Notes under the pieces: generated by a model
Seen by the model: the letters and a program-made list of their open reading frames with translations, nothing else
Databases searched by the model: none
What the model was told of the DNA's origin: nothing
Assembly (NCBI RefSeq): GCF_003314995.1
Contig: NZ_QNRH01000005.1
Span: 68,633 to 132,632, forward strand
Length of the DNA stretch: 64,000 bases
Direction of reading: 5' to 3'
Origin: Pseudochrobactrum asaccharolyticum
GTDB lineage: Bacteria; Pseudomonadota; Alphaproteobacteria; Rhizobiales; Rhizobiaceae
In this document: one piece after another, positions 15,042 through 26,706 of the stretch
Layout: each line of letters begins with the position of its first letter
Position numbering within the stretch: position 1 is the first letter of the stretch
Program-made: the position numbers and the translations under genes

Positions 15042-18000
15042 TCAGCTCTTGCCGTAACCACCACCAGTCGGCGTGATGATGGTGAAGGCCTCACCGGCTT
15101 TCAGCACAACCTGATCGCAGCCCTTCAGCACTTCAACAGCCCCATCCTGACGACGCACTTCATTACGTCCCAGCTGACCGTCTTCGCCGCCTTCAAGGCC
15201 GAATGGCCGTATACGGCGATGGCCGGAGAGAATCGCAAATTCCAGTTCTTCCAGAGCGCGGATTGTACGATGCGTGCCATTACCGGCTGTCCACTTACCA
15301 CGGCCGCCGGAGTTTTCACGGATATGGAAATCTTCCAGCATTACAGGGAAACGGGTTTCCAGAATTTCCGGATCGGTCAGACGCGAATTCGTCATATGGG
15401 TATGCACAGCATCGGCACCATTGAAACCAGGGCCTGCTGGCGCACCGGAACAGATAGTTTCATAATACTGATACTCATTATTACCGAAGGTCAGATTATT
15501 CATCGTACCCTGTGCTGCAGCCATAGCCTTGGTTGCACCGAACAGACAGTTGGTCACAGCCTGACTGACTTCCACATTGCCTGCTACAACAGCAGCCGGA
15601 TAATGCGGTGACAGCATCGAGCCTTCCGGCACAATGATTTTAATCGGGCGCAGACAACCGGCATTCATCGGAATATCACCGTCCACCAGCACGCGGAAAA
15701 CATAAAGCACGGCGGCACGGGTTACCGGCTGCGGAGCGTTGAAATTATCCGGACGCTGTTCTGATGTACCGGTGAAATCAACTGTCGCCTCACGCTTCAC
15801 ACGGTCAATCGTCACTTTGACTTCAATCTTACTGCCCTGATCAAGCTCATAGGTGAACTGACCATCCGGCAATTGATCCAGCACACGGCGCACACTTTCC
15901 GCAGCATTATCCTGCACATGCCCCATATAGGCTTTCACCACGTCCTCACCGAAATGCACAATCATCTTGCGCAGTTCTGCGACGCCTTTTTCATTGGCGG
16001 CAATCTGCGCTTTCAAATCGTTGACGTTCTGCGTGAGGTTACGCACCGGATATTTGGCACCGTTGAGTAGATCACCCAGTGCCTCTTCACGGAACTGCCC
16101 CTGATCAACCAGTTTGAAATTGTCGATATAGACACCTTCCTGCTCAATATTCACCGCCAGCGGTGACATCGAACCCGGTGCAATACCACCGATATCGGCG
16201 TGGTGGCCACGGCTGGCAACCCAGAAACGGATTTCTGTCTGCTCATCATCAAATACCGGTGTACACACGGTCAGATCCGGCAAATGCGTACCGCCATTAT
16301 AAGGCGCATTGATCAGGAAAACATCGCCCGGTTTAATCACCGGATTTTCACGGATAGCTGTGGCGACAGAGGCATCCATCGACCCCAGATGCACTGGCAT
16401 ATGTGGCGCATTGGCAACCAGATTGCCTTCTGCATCAAAGACCGCGCAGGAGAAATCAAGGCGCTCTTTAATATTCACCGAATAGGCGGTGTTCTGCAGG
16501 GTCACACCCATCTGTTCTGCAATCGACATGAACAGATTGTTGAAAATCTCCAGCATAACCGGATCGGCTTCTGTGCCGATGGCAACGCGTTTCGGCAGCG
16601 CCTTAATGCGGGTCAGCACCACATGATCATGCTCGGTGAGACGTGCCTGCCAGCCATCTTCAATGATAATGGTCTGGTTTTTCTCAATGATAATCGCAGG
16701 ACCGGTTACGGTCTGGCCGCGCTGCATGGTTTCACGCACCACAACAGCTGCATCATGGAACGCACCTTGTGAATAGAAACGTGTCTGACGGTCAGCCTGC
16801 GCTTCAGTTGCTTCACCAATATTGCCTGCTGCCTCGCCCTCACCGGCACCACCGCCGACGGTTTCCAGTTCAACAGCATCAATAACAAGCGCTTTATTTT
16901 CCGCAATGAAACCAAAACGGCGCTTATGCGCAGCTTCAAATTCAGCCCGCAGGCGCGAAGCCGCATCAACAGCCGGATAAGTTGCCTCAACGGAAAGCAC
17001 AGTATCGGTGCCCGCATAACGGATATGCGCACGCAGATGCTTGGTAATAACCTGCTCTTCCACGCCCTGTGCGGTGAGTTCAGCCACACACTCAGTGGCC
17101 AATTCTGCACCAAGGCGCTGCAATTCTGCAGGCGCATCCGCATCAAGGTCAACACCCAATGCCTTCTGGCGCGTCGCGCGGATATCTGCCAAGCCCATAC
17201 CATAGGCGGACAGCAGACCGGACATCGGATGCAACAGAATATTCTTCATGCCCAGCGCATCGGCTACCAGACAGGCGTGCTGACCACCCGCACCGCCAAA
17301 GCAGCTCAGGGCGTAACGGGTCACATCATAACCGCGCTGAACGGAGATTTTCTTGATCGCTTCAACCATATTGGCAACAGCAATACGGATGAAACCGTCT
17401 GCCACGCTTTCCGGTGAGCGGTCATCGCCGATTTCATCAGCCATCTGTGTAAACAGCGCACGAACACGTTCCACATCCAGCGGCTGATTCTGCTTTGGTC
17501 CGAAAATCGAAGGGAAATAATCCGGAATCAGTTTGCCGAGCATCACATTGGCATCGGTGACAGCCAGCGGGCCGCCATTGCGGTAACAGGCAGGCCCCGG
17601 ATTGGCACCGGCGGAATCAGGACCAACGCGGAAACGACCTGCATCAAAATGCAGGATGGAACCGCCACCGGCAGCGACCGTATGGATCAGCATCATCGGT
17701 GCGCGAACACGCACACCAGCCACTTCGGTCTCAAAAGCGCGTTCGTATTCGCCGTCAAAATGCGCCACATCTGTCGATGTGCCGCCCATATCAAAGCCGA
17801 TAACCTGACCGAAGCCAGCCGTTTCACCGGTACGTGCCAGACCAACCACACCACCAGCGGGGCCGGAGAGAATAGCGTCTTTGCCCTGAAACATATCCGC
17901 AGCCGTCAGACCACCGGAGGACATCATAAACATAACGCGGGCACCGGTGCGCTCTACGTCGAGTTCGCGGGAAACCTGCGCCACATAACGGCGCAAAACC

Positions 18001-18671
18001 GGCGACAAATAAGCGTCAACAACGGTTGTATCACCACGGCCAACCAGCTTAATCAGCGGCGAAACTTCATGGCTGACAGAAACCTGTTCAATGCCGATAT
18101 CGCGGGCGATTTTGGCCACAGCAGCTTCATGGGCAGGGAATTTATAGGCGTGCATGAACACGATAGCGACGGCATTATAGCCCACAGCTTTCAGCGCACG
18201 CAGCGCAGTTTCTGCCTGAGCCAGATCGAGCGGCACTTCAGTGCTGCCATCGGCCAGCACGCGCTCATCAATCTCGACCACACGGTCGTAAAGCGCTTCC
18301 GGCTTGATGATTTCCGTTGCGAAAATATTCTTGCGTTCCTGATAGCCGATGCGCAGCGCATCACGAAAACCTTTGGTGGTCACCAGTGCCAGCTTTTCGC
18401 CCTTGCGCTCCAGCAGCGCATTGGTGGCAACGGTTGTGCCCATACGCACTTCGCCGATTGCACCGGTCGGAACCGGTTCACCGGTTTCAAGCCCCAGATG
18501 CAGGCGGATACCCTGAACAGCCGCATCCTTATAGGCAGAAGGATTCTCGGACAGCACTTTGCGGGCATGGAGCACGCCCTGCGGGTCACGGCCGATAACA
18601 TCCGTAAATGTGCCGCCACGATCAATCCAGAAGTCCCAAGCCCCCGAAATGTCTTGTGTCGCTGCGCTCAT
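15042..18671 (-). CDS. fused hydantoinase A/B, 5-oxoprolinase-type ATP-dependent amidohydrolase
   Basis: 1,209 aa from the ATG at 18671, which follows GAGGGAG; an in-frame start 59 codons upstream would add a sequence unlike the family. The N-terminal half is a HyuA domain ([13 protein letters not shown] near residue 13; acetate-kinase-like signatures such as [16 protein letters not shown] and [10 protein letters not shown]). The C-terminal half from about residue 680 is HyuB (ISEQ-type core, [29 protein letters not shown], and a C-terminal PTGGGYG). This fused A-B length matches 5-oxoprolinases, which open pyroglutamate to glutamate with ATP, though hydantoin or other cyclic amides are possible substrates. 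It is divergent from a winged-helix regulator and a GsiA-like peptide transporter, suggesting degradation of glutathione or pyroglutamyl compounds. Family certain, substrate inferred. Confidence 0.9.
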   Translation of the reverse strand: MSAATQDISGAWDFWIDRGGTFTDVIGRDPQGVLHARKVLSENPSAYKDAAVQGIRLHLGLETGEPVPTGAIGEVRMGTTVATNALLERKGEKLALVTTKGFRDALRIGYQERKNIFATEIIKPEALYDRVVEIDERVLADGSTEVPLDLAQAETALRALKAVGYNAVAIVFMHAYKFPAHEAAVAKIARDIGIEQVSVSHEVSPLIKLVGRGDTTVVDAYLSPVLRRYVAQVSRELDVERTGARVMFMMSSGGLTAADMFQGKDAILSGPAGGVVGLARTGETAGFGQVIGFDMGGTSTDVAHFDGEYERAFETEVAGVRVRAPMMLIHTVAAGGGSILHFDAGRFRVGPDSAGANPGPACYRNGGPLAVTDANVMLGKLIPDYFPSIFGPKQNQPLDVERVRALFTQMADEIGDDRSPESVADGFIRIAVANMVEAIKKISVQRGYDVTRYALSCFGGAGGQHACLVADALGMKNILLHPMSGLLSAYGMGLADIRATRQKALGVDLDADAPAELQRLGAELATECVAELTAQGVEEQVITKHLRAHIRYAGTDTVLSVEATYPAVDAASRLRAEFEAAHKRRFGFIAENKALVIDAVELETVGGGAGEGEAAGNIGEATEAQADRQTRFYSQGAFHDAAVVVRETMQRGQTVTGPAIIIEKNQTIIIEDGWQARLTEHDHVVLTRIKALPKRVAIGTEADPVMLEIFNNLFMSIAEQMGVTLQNTAYSVNIKERLDFSCAVFDAEGNLVANAPHMPVHLGSMDASVATAIRENPVIKPGDVFLINAPYNGGTHLPDLTVCTPVFDDEQTEIRFWVASRGHHADIGGIAPGSMSPLAVNIEQEGVYIDNFKLVDQGQFREEALGDLLNGAKYPVRNLTQNVNDLKAQIAANEKGVAELRKMIVHFGEDVVKAYMGHVQDNAAESVRRVLDQLPDGQFTYELDQGSKIEVKVTIDRVKREATVDFTGTSEQRPDNFNAPQPVTRAAVLYVFRVLVDGDIPMNAGCLRPIKIIVPEGSMLSPHYPAAVVAGNVEVSQAVTNCLFGATKAMAAAQGTMNNLTFGNNEYQYYETICSGAPAGPGFNGADAVHTHMTNSRLTDPEILETRFPVMLEDFHIRENSGGRGKWTAGNGTHRTIRALEELEFAILSGHRRIRPFGLEGGEDGQLGRNEVRRQDGAVEVLKGCDQVVLKAGEAFTIITPTGGGYGKS

Positions 18672-18796
18672 TTTCGGCTCCCTCACAAAATTTATGCCGT
18701 TACGCGGAATGTTTATTGGAAAACATAGTTTCATTTTATTGACAAAATGTCGATAAGATGGTGACATAAAATACACAGGATTGGGAGACTGGCAAT
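18672..18796. promoter_or_regulatory. divergent promoter region, oxoprolinase / winged-helix regulator
   Basis: 125 bp between two divergent starts. TTGACA at 18739-18744 is a good -35 for the plus-strand operon, with AT-rich cataaaat at a suitable distance. It overlaps the inverted repeat gacaaaatgtc (18741-18751), and tgacat recurs at 18762. An operator here would let the adjacent regulator control both directions; this is inference. Confidence 0.45.
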
Positions 18797-19393
18797 ATGA
18801 GCAGCAAAAAATCGCCGCCAAAGGCAGAGCATAATGATGAGCCGTCAATGGCCGAAGTCAGCTTGCCCAAGCATTTGCGCCCTGTTCCGTCCATCGGTCC
18901 TATTGTCTCTTCCGCACATCTGGCAGAGGGCGGTTCCACCGCTTTATCCGAAGTTGAATATGGTTTGATTCTCGCGTCCCATGCATTCTCCCGCTGGATG
19001 GTACGCTGCATGGCTGCCGCAGGGTTGCCGGGTCTCTCCCCGATTGAAATTCTGATCCTGCACTCGATCCGCCATCGCGGACGTGAAAAGAAGCTTGCCG
19101 ATATCTGTCTGGTTCTGGATATTGAAGACACGCATATTGCGACCTATGCCCTGCGCAAACTGGAAAATGCCGGTTTGCTGACCACCGGCAAGGCTGCAAA
19201 AGAAAAGACAGTCCGTATTACCGATAAAGGTGCTGAAGCCTGTGCGCGTTATGCGCAAATCCGTGAGCGTCTGCTGGTGGATTCCACAGCCAATGCCCGC
19301 CCGTCGGAAGAAACCCTGTCGGAAGTCGCGGCACTGCTGCGCTTTATGTCGGGTGCATTTAATCAGGCAGCCCGTTCTGCCATTACACTATAA
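18797..19393 (+). CDS. winged-helix (MarR-like) transcriptional regulator
   Basis: 198 aa. Residues about 75-160 form a winged helix: [12 protein letters not shown], then a recognition region [30 protein letters not shown] and a wing ending VRITDKG. The preceding 50 residues are low-complexity and probably flexible. This matches the winged-helix DNA-binding proteins (HTH_27 type) common in Rhizobiales next to hydantoinase and peptide-transport genes. It is the first gene of the transporter operon, 2 bp before the ATPase, and divergent from the oxoprolinase, so it is the likely local regulator. The effector is unknown. Confidence 0.8.
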   Translation: MSSKKSPPKAEHNDEPSMAEVSLPKHLRPVPSIGPIVSSAHLAEGGSTALSEVEYGLILASHAFSRWMVRCMAAAGLPGLSPIEILILHSIRHRGREKKLADICLVLDIEDTHIATYALRKLENAGLLTTGKAAKEKTVRITDKGAEACARYAQIRERLLVDSTANARPSEETLSEVAALLRFMSGAFNQAARSAITL

Positions 19394-19395
19394 GG

Positions 19396-21255
<1,860 letters not shown>

Positions 21256-21299
21256 AACCGAATATCTGTTTCATTGTTTACAAAAGGGGAGTCGAGATT

Positions 21300-22832
21300 A
21301 TGAAGCTTAAAGCATTCCTTACAGCGCTGACTGTCGGCACAGCATTGTCTGCTGTTGCCCTGTCATCCGCACCGGCATTCGCTGCCGGTAAAATGACCGT
21401 ATCCTCACCGCAGGATCCGGGCAGCTGGGATCCGATTGACACATTTCTGGTCAACTGGGCATCTGTTGCCACCAATATTTATGACGGTCTGGTCTATCGC
21501 GGCCCTGATCTGAAAATCGTACCGGCGCTCGCAACCTCGTGGGAAGAACTGGACGAAGGCAAGCGCATTCGCTTCCACCTGCGTGAGAATGTTAAATTCC
21601 ACAATGGCGAGCCTTTCAATGCGGAAGCTGTAAAATTCACCTTTGAGCGTCTGCTCGGTGATGAAGGTGCTAAAGGCCCGCAGCGTTCCAATTATGTTGC
21701 GATTGAAAAGATCGAAGTTATCGACGACAAGACAGTCGATTTCCACCTGAAAGACACTGATCCGGTTCTGATGACCAAGCTCGCCGGTTACGGCGCGATG
21801 ATCGTGCCGCCAAAATATATTCAGGAAAAAGGCGATGATTTCTTCAATGCCAATCCTGTCGGCACCGGCCCGTTCAAGGTGACCAGCTATAAGCCGAAAG
21901 TCGGCATCCAGATGGAAGCTTTTGCTGACCATTGGGGCGGCGCACCAAAACTTTCTGAACTTGAATATCGTTTCATCACCGAACCGTCGACAGCTGTTGC
22001 TGAATTGCAGGCAGGCCGCGTTGATCTGGTGATCCCGCCGACAATTCCGATCGGTATGATCCCGACAATCGAAGCTGATCCTAATCTGGCGATTGTCACC
22101 ACTGCCGGCCCGACAGTTTATTCACTGCGCTATAATACCCGCGATGGTATTACCGCTGATGAACGCGTGCGTAAGGCGTTGATCCTTGGCGTTGACCGCG
22201 ACACCATCATCAAGTCCATTCTCGGTGGTCAGGCAGAACCGATTGCCAGCCTTCAGGGTGCCCTCTCCTTCGGTTATGATGCAGCCATGAAACCGCTGCC
22301 ATATGATCCGGAAGGCGCGAAGAAGCTTCTCGCTGAAGCCGGTGTAAAACCGGGTGCAGCCGTACAGATCGATATTCGCGGTAATGATGCAACTTTCAAC
22401 GAAGTTGTGCAGGCTGTTTCCAGCTATCTGCAGATCATTGGCATCAATGCAACGATCAAGCCATATGAAACCAACGTATTGCTGAACGACATCATTCCGC
22501 AGGGTAAAACCGGCGCGATGTTCCAGCAGTCATGGGGCGGCTGGACATTCGATTACGATAACACCGCTTATTCCATGTATCACGCCGGTGAAAAATGGAA
22601 CCCGTATGACAATGATGCGAAAATGAATGAGCTGCTGGAATCCCAGCGCGCCATTACAGATCGTGCCAAGCGTGAAGTCATCCTCAAGGAAATCGCTAAT
22701 TACGCTGCCGATCGTGCATTGGAAATGCCGCTTTACAATCTCAAAGCGATTTACGGCATCAACAAGCGCGTGAAGAATTTCGTACCGGCGCCAGACAGCC
22801 GTCTGCGTCTCACCGAAGTCAGCGTTGACTGA
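21300..22832 (+). CDS. peptide/solute-binding protein of ABC importer (SBP family 5)
   Basis: 510 aa. A typical Sec signal peptide (MKLKAFLTALTVGTALSAVA, cleavage expected after AFA near residue 29) directs it to the periplasm. The mature protein is family 5: SWDPIDTF start, LATSWEELDEGKRIRFHLRENVKFHNGEPFNAEAVKFTFER, and NPVGTGPFKVTSYKP, all characteristic of DppA/OppA/GsiB proteins. RBS AAAGGGGAG is strong. It captures the substrate for the GsiA-like transporter. Sequence context is compatible with peptides or glutathione; specificity cannot be read from sequence. A stem-loop follows the gene and probably favours high expression of this subunit. Confidence 0.88.
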   Translation: MKLKAFLTALTVGTALSAVALSSAPAFAAGKMTVSSPQDPGSWDPIDTFLVNWASVATNIYDGLVYRGPDLKIVPALATSWEELDEGKRIRFHLRENVKFHNGEPFNAEAVKFTFERLLGDEGAKGPQRSNYVAIEKIEVIDDKTVDFHLKDTDPVLMTKLAGYGAMIVPPKYIQEKGDDFFNANPVGTGPFKVTSYKPKVGIQMEAFADHWGGAPKLSELEYRFITEPSTAVAELQAGRVDLVIPPTIPIGMIPTIEADPNLAIVTTAGPTVYSLRYNTRDGITADERVRKALILGVDRDTIIKSILGGQAEPIASLQGALSFGYDAAMKPLPYDPEGAKKLLAEAGVKPGAAVQIDIRGNDATFNEVVQAVSSYLQIIGINATIKPYETNVLLNDIIPQGKTGAMFQQSWGGWTFDYDNTAYSMYHAGEKWNPYDNDAKMNELLESQRAITDRAKREVILKEIANYAADRALEMPLYNLKAIYGINKRVKNFVPAPDSRLRLTEVSVD

Positions 22833-22842
22833 TACAATAATA

Positions 22843-22871
22843 ACCGCGCCGGTCATTTTTGCCGGCGCGGT
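22843..22871 (+). other. intercistronic stem-loop after the binding-protein gene
   Basis: Perfect 10-bp GC-rich stem (accgcgccgg/ccggcgcggt) with a 9-nt loop, without a long T run. Such structures in ABC operons stabilise the upstream binding-protein mRNA or terminate part of transcription. Confidence 0.7.
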
Positions 22872-22901
22872 ATTTCCTTGATCTTATAAAGGATAAGAAT
22901 T

Positions 22902-23825
22902 TTGGCCGGGTTTCTGATCAAACGAATTTTACAGGCGATCTTTGTCGTCATTGTCGTGACTTTGACCGTCGCTTTCGCAATCCGTATGACCGGTGATCCG
23001 GCGCTGATGCTCACTCAAGGTGCGGGCAGCGTAACCGAGGCCGATCTGGAGCGCATCCGTGAAGGTCTGGGTCTGAACCAGCCTTTCATCGTACAATATA
23101 TGAATTTCATCAAAGGCCTGTTCACGCTGGATTTCGGACGCAGCTTCCTTGGCGGCACACCGGTTTCCCTGCTGATTAAAGATGCCCTGCCTGCCACTTT
23201 GCTGCTGGCTTTTGCATCCATGGCCGTTTCGATCATTATTTCGATCCCGCTCGGCATTAAGGCCGCGGTATCGCGCGGCAAATGGGCAGATCAGCTGATC
23301 CGTATCCTGTCGCTCGTCGGCCTGTCTTTCCCGAACTTCTGGCTCGCAACCATGCTGGTACTGCTGTTTGCTGTCGGCCTGCAATGGCTGCCGCCTAGTG
23401 GTATGGATGGTTTTGCCAGCTTCATCATGCCCGCTGTGACAATGGGGATTATCCTCACTGCTACCAATGTACGTCTGGTACGCACCTCCATGTTAGAGAC
23501 CCTGCAGTCCCAGTATATTATGGTGGCACGCGCCAAGGGCCTGAGCGAAAACAAAGTGCTGTACAAACATGCGCTGCGCAATTGCGCCATTCCGCTGATC
23601 ACCTATTTCGGCCTGCAATTCGGCGGGTTGCTCGGTGGTATTGTGGTGGTTGAACGCGTGTTCAACTGGCCCGGCATGGGCACACTGGCTTTCGATGCGG
23701 TTTCCGGTCGTGACTATCCGGTTCTGCAGGCAAGTATCACCGTGCTGTCGCTTATGATTATCGGTGTCAATCTTCTGGTCGATATTGCCTATGGTCTTGT
23801 CGATCCGCGTATCCGGACGGAGTAG
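22902..23825 (+). CDS. ABC peptide importer permease, DppB/GsiC-like
   Basis: 307 aa, starting at TTG 22902 with AAAGGATAAG upstream. The first membrane segment begins FLIKRILQAIFVVIVV, as in DppB/GsiC, and about six segments are present. The conserved BPD-transporter loop that contacts the ATPase reads ARAKGLSENKVLYKHALRN, followed by the GGIVVVERVFNWPGMG motif near the C-terminus. It forms half of the membrane channel with the next gene, which starts 3 nt after its stop. Length equals the family norm (306 aa for GsiC). Confidence 0.9.
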   Translation: MAGFLIKRILQAIFVVIVVTLTVAFAIRMTGDPALMLTQGAGSVTEADLERIREGLGLNQPFIVQYMNFIKGLFTLDFGRSFLGGTPVSLLIKDALPATLLLAFASMAVSIIISIPLGIKAAVSRGKWADQLIRILSLVGLSFPNFWLATMLVLLFAVGLQWLPPSGMDGFASFIMPAVTMGIILTATNVRLVRTSMLETLQSQYIMVARAKGLSENKVLYKHALRNCAIPLITYFGLQFGGLLGGIVVVERVFNWPGMGTLAFDAVSGRDYPVLQASITVLSLMIIGVNLLVDIAYGLVDPRIRTE

Positions 23826-23828
23826 AAA

Positions 23829-24686
23829 ATGGCCGCGAAAACTTCCTCTTCCCTGCTGTTCTCCCGCCTGTTCAGCCTTGAGTTCATTCTCGGTGTCGGC
23901 CTGACAGCCATTATCTGTCTTGCCGTGCTGTTCTCCGGCCTGCTGTTTCCCGGCGGTGCGGACAAAATCGACCTGATGGCGCGTCTGACGCCGCCATTCA
24001 CCAATATGTCCCATATTTTCGGCACCGATCCGCTCGGTCGCGATGTGCTGGCACGTGTGGTCACCGGTGGTAAAATCTCGCTGCTGGTCGGCTTTGTCTC
24101 CGTTGCCGGTGCCGTGGTTGTCGGCGTTATCATGGGGCTGATTGCCGGTTACTATCGTGGTTTCTGGGATATGGTCGTAATGCGCTTTGCCGATGTGCAG
24201 CTCGCACTGCCATTCATCCTGCTGGCCATTACCTTTATCGCCATTGTCGGCGGCGGCCTTATGAATACCATCATCCTGCTGATCGTTTCCCAATGGGTGC
24301 AATATGCCCGTCTGGTGCGCGCTTCGGTACTGGCGCTGCGTGAGCGTGAGTTCATCCTTTCCGCCCGTGCAATCGGTGTCAAAGACTGGCGCATTATTTT
24401 CCAGCATCTGCTGCCGAACCTGCTTGGTCCGGTGATCGTGCTGATGACGCTGAATGTCGCCAATAATATCCTGCTGGAATCCAGCCTGACGTTCTTGGGG
24501 CTTGGTGTTGATCCGACGATTCCGAGCTGGGGCGGTATGCTTGCCGATGGCCGTACTTACCTGCAAACCGCATGGTGGGTCAGTGTTTTCCCGGGCTTAG
24601 CAATCTTGCTGACAGTTCTTGGTCTTAATCTTCTGGGTGACTGGCTGCGTGACAGCCTTGATCCGACGGGGAGAACATCACGATGA
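23829..24686 (+). CDS. ABC peptide importer permease, DppC/GsiD-like
   Basis: 285 aa. The early motif FGTDPLGRDVLARVV, the EAA-type loop ARAIGVKDWRIIFQHLLPN and LTFLGLGVDPTIPSWGGML are signatures of DppC/GsiD proteins, with six predicted membrane segments. It pairs with the preceding permease as the inner-membrane channel. The stop codon overlaps the next start by 4 nt (ATGA), so the M14-type peptidase is translationally coupled to the transporter. Confidence 0.9.
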   Translation: MAAKTSSSLLFSRLFSLEFILGVGLTAIICLAVLFSGLLFPGGADKIDLMARLTPPFTNMSHIFGTDPLGRDVLARVVTGGKISLLVGFVSVAGAVVVGVIMGLIAGYYRGFWDMVVMRFADVQLALPFILLAITFIAIVGGGLMNTIILLIVSQWVQYARLVRASVLALREREFILSARAIGVKDWRIIFQHLLPNLLGPVIVLMTLNVANNILLESSLTFLGLGVDPTIPSWGGMLADGRTYLQTAWWVSVFPGLAILLTVLGLNLLGDWLRDSLDPTGRTSR

Positions 24687-26428
24687 GCATGATCTTTGAA
24701 AAAAGCTTTGAGCGCAGCCTCGATGCACTTGTTGCCCGCTTCTCCGATGCGTCGATGAAAGGCGCAACAGTTGAGGCATGGCTGTTCGATGATCTGCAAA
24801 GCCGCAAAGCTGCGGAGGCAAAGTTGCAGGCACTTGGCGTAGCCGCCAAACTGCATAGTGCCTATAAGCCTCTGGTGCATTTCTTTCTTGAAGATGCGGA
24901 CTGCAGCAATATCACACAGATCAGCATTGCCTATCCGGCACATGATGCTTGTGCAGCCAACCGCTTTTTGCTGGAAACCTATCCGCTGACCAAACTGACC
25001 GGTGATGCGGTAGTCGAGTTCAAGCCATCGGGCAAACAGGACTTTAGCTATCAGGTGAGCCTGACAGATAAAAACGGCACCGTTACACAGCACGCGGTTT
25101 TCGCACCAAACCGTACCCATGAGGATGCGATTGGTGAAACACTATTGTCACCGACCGGCTGGCTGAAAGTCACCCATCAAGGCACGACCACATCTGAGCG
25201 CTTTGAGACAGATTTTGAACAGCTGTTCCATGCCGGTATTGCCGCTGTTGCCAATCATACATGGGGCAATACAGAGCCTTATTTTGAAGAACTGAATATT
25301 GCTGTATCCCTGCCCGTCAAAGACCAGAAGCTGGCTTATGCGGAAGAAGTGCTCAGCCTGACGGAAGCGCTGCACGAAGATTTCTATTTCTCACTGCTGG
25401 AAGTGTTTCAGAAGAAATCCGGTCGCCCGCTCGGTGACCGTGGCTTGCAACCGGGGCAGATCGTACCGGAAATCACCTATGCCGATGCGGCACCTTCAAT
25501 CCGCATCAGTAACCGCGCTCTGTCCACACAGGACAGCACCGGTGAAAGCCAGACGCTTGCCACAGCACAGGCACCATTGTTTGCAGCACAGATTGCAATG
25601 GAACTGGAGCATATCGGCGGAGAGGCATTCAGCGCCCAATCCCGTTCCGGCCGCAGCGTTCTTGGCCGCTATATCAAAGGCACAGATGAGCCAATGATTA
25701 TCAGCGGTGGCCAGCACGCCAATGAAACCACCGGCGTGGTCGGTGCTTTGCGTGCAGCCCATGAACTGAAATCCCGTAAAGGTGCGCATTTCACCATCTC
25801 CCCGCAGGAAAACCCTGACGGTTATGAGCTGCATCGTCGTCTGTGCGCGGATAATCCGTTTCACATGCACCATGCAGCGCGTTACACCGCTATGGGTGAT
25901 GATCTCGAATATCGAAGCGGCGAGAAACTCTGGGAAAAAGCCATCCGCACGCAGGCTGAAGCGCTGACCGGCGCCAAGTTGCATGTGAATTTGCACGGCT
26001 ACCCGTCCCATGAATGGACACGTCCGCTCTCCGGCTATGTGCCGCGCGGCTTTGGTATGTGGACATTGCCAAAAGGCTTCTTCCTTATCGTCCGTCATCA
26101 CACCGAATGGGCGCAGCAATCCGAAGAACTGGTTGATCATGTCACCCGTCATCTCTCAGCTATTGATGGTCTGGTAGATTACAACAATGCGCAGATCGCT
26201 TTGTTTGAAAAACATGCAGGCGAAACCGGCTTCCGCATCATCAACGGCTTCCCTTGCCTGATCGGCGTCGATGACCGTCATACCGTGCCGCTGACATTGA
26301 TCACCGAATATCCGGATGAAACAATTTACGGTGACGATTTCATCCGCGGACATACCGCGCAGATGGAAACAGTGCTCTCGGCCTATGAGGCGCTGCAAAA
26401 ATTATCTGCAAAATGGCACATTGCCTGA
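24683..26428 (+). CDS. M14-family zinc carboxypeptidase-like protein
   Basis: 581 aa with no signal peptide, so probably cytoplasmic. The peptidase domain occupies about residues 320-560. HANE (His345, Glu348) gives the first two zinc ligands, LHGY in HVNLHGYPSHEW likely the third, and ITEYPDE contains the candidate catalytic glutamate. About 320 N-terminal residues have no recognised domain. Being the last gene of the peptide-import operon and overlapping the permease stop, it probably trims imported peptides or a modified amino acid from their C-terminus. The second Met (third codon) is an alternative start. Family moderately certain, substrate unknown. Confidence 0.78.
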   Translation: MSMIFEKSFERSLDALVARFSDASMKGATVEAWLFDDLQSRKAAEAKLQALGVAAKLHSAYKPLVHFFLEDADCSNITQISIAYPAHDACAANRFLLETYPLTKLTGDAVVEFKPSGKQDFSYQVSLTDKNGTVTQHAVFAPNRTHEDAIGETLLSPTGWLKVTHQGTTTSERFETDFEQLFHAGIAAVANHTWGNTEPYFEELNIAVSLPVKDQKLAYAEEVLSLTEALHEDFYFSLLEVFQKKSGRPLGDRGLQPGQIVPEITYADAAPSIRISNRALSTQDSTGESQTLATAQAPLFAAQIAMELEHIGGEAFSAQSRSGRSVLGRYIKGTDEPMIISGGQHANETTGVVGALRAAHELKSRKGAHFTISPQENPDGYELHRRLCADNPFHMHHAARYTAMGDDLEYRSGEKLWEKAIRTQAEALTGAKLHVNLHGYPSHEWTRPLSGYVPRGFGMWTLPKGFFLIVRHHTEWAQQSEELVDHVTRHLSAIDGLVDYNNAQIALFEKHAGETGFRIINGFPCLIGVDDRHTVPLTLITEYPDETIYGDDFIRGHTAQMETVLSAYEALQKLSAKWHIA

Positions 26429-26430
26429 AT

Positions 26431-26470
26431 AAAAATCCCGCCCTTTTAACAAAAGCGGCGGGATTTTTTT
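26431..26470 (+). terminator. rho-independent terminator of the peptide-import operon
   Basis: Stem aaaaatcccgcc (26431-26442) with ggcgggattttt (26457-26468) and a T run, immediately after the M14-type stop codon. Confidence 0.9.
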
Positions 26471-26706
26471 AAGATCAACGGCAACAGGTAAAAATGTCTC
26501 ATGTCACCCTGCTTTACATCAGTTTGCTGACAAAATAGGCTTTCCCTGCATCTGATATTTCAGCATAGGCTTTGAGTTCACTATCAGAATTAATCCATAG
26601 AAATACATTACAGTCCGGCCTTTTGCTTTCCTTATCAGGCGCACATCAATAACCGCATTTCCGGCCATCAACGGCACGGGAACAGCGTGTGTAAAGAGGA
26701 GAGACC
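26471..26706. other. upstream region of the formamidase gene
   Basis: 236 bp containing the promoter of fmdAB. I could not pin down -35/-10 boxes. The sequence ataggcttt occurs twice (about 26535 and 26570) and is a possible binding-site repeat. Confidence 0.35.

Noticed and set aside
17649-18728. Plus-strand open frame of 359 codons
   Set aside because: Antisense to the strongly conserved HyuA half of the oxoprolinase; no RBS or family similarity.
18672-18848. N-terminal extension of the oxoprolinase (59 codons)
   Set aside because: It would read through the divergent promoter and into the regulator gene; the ATG at 18671 has a good RBS and matches the family start.
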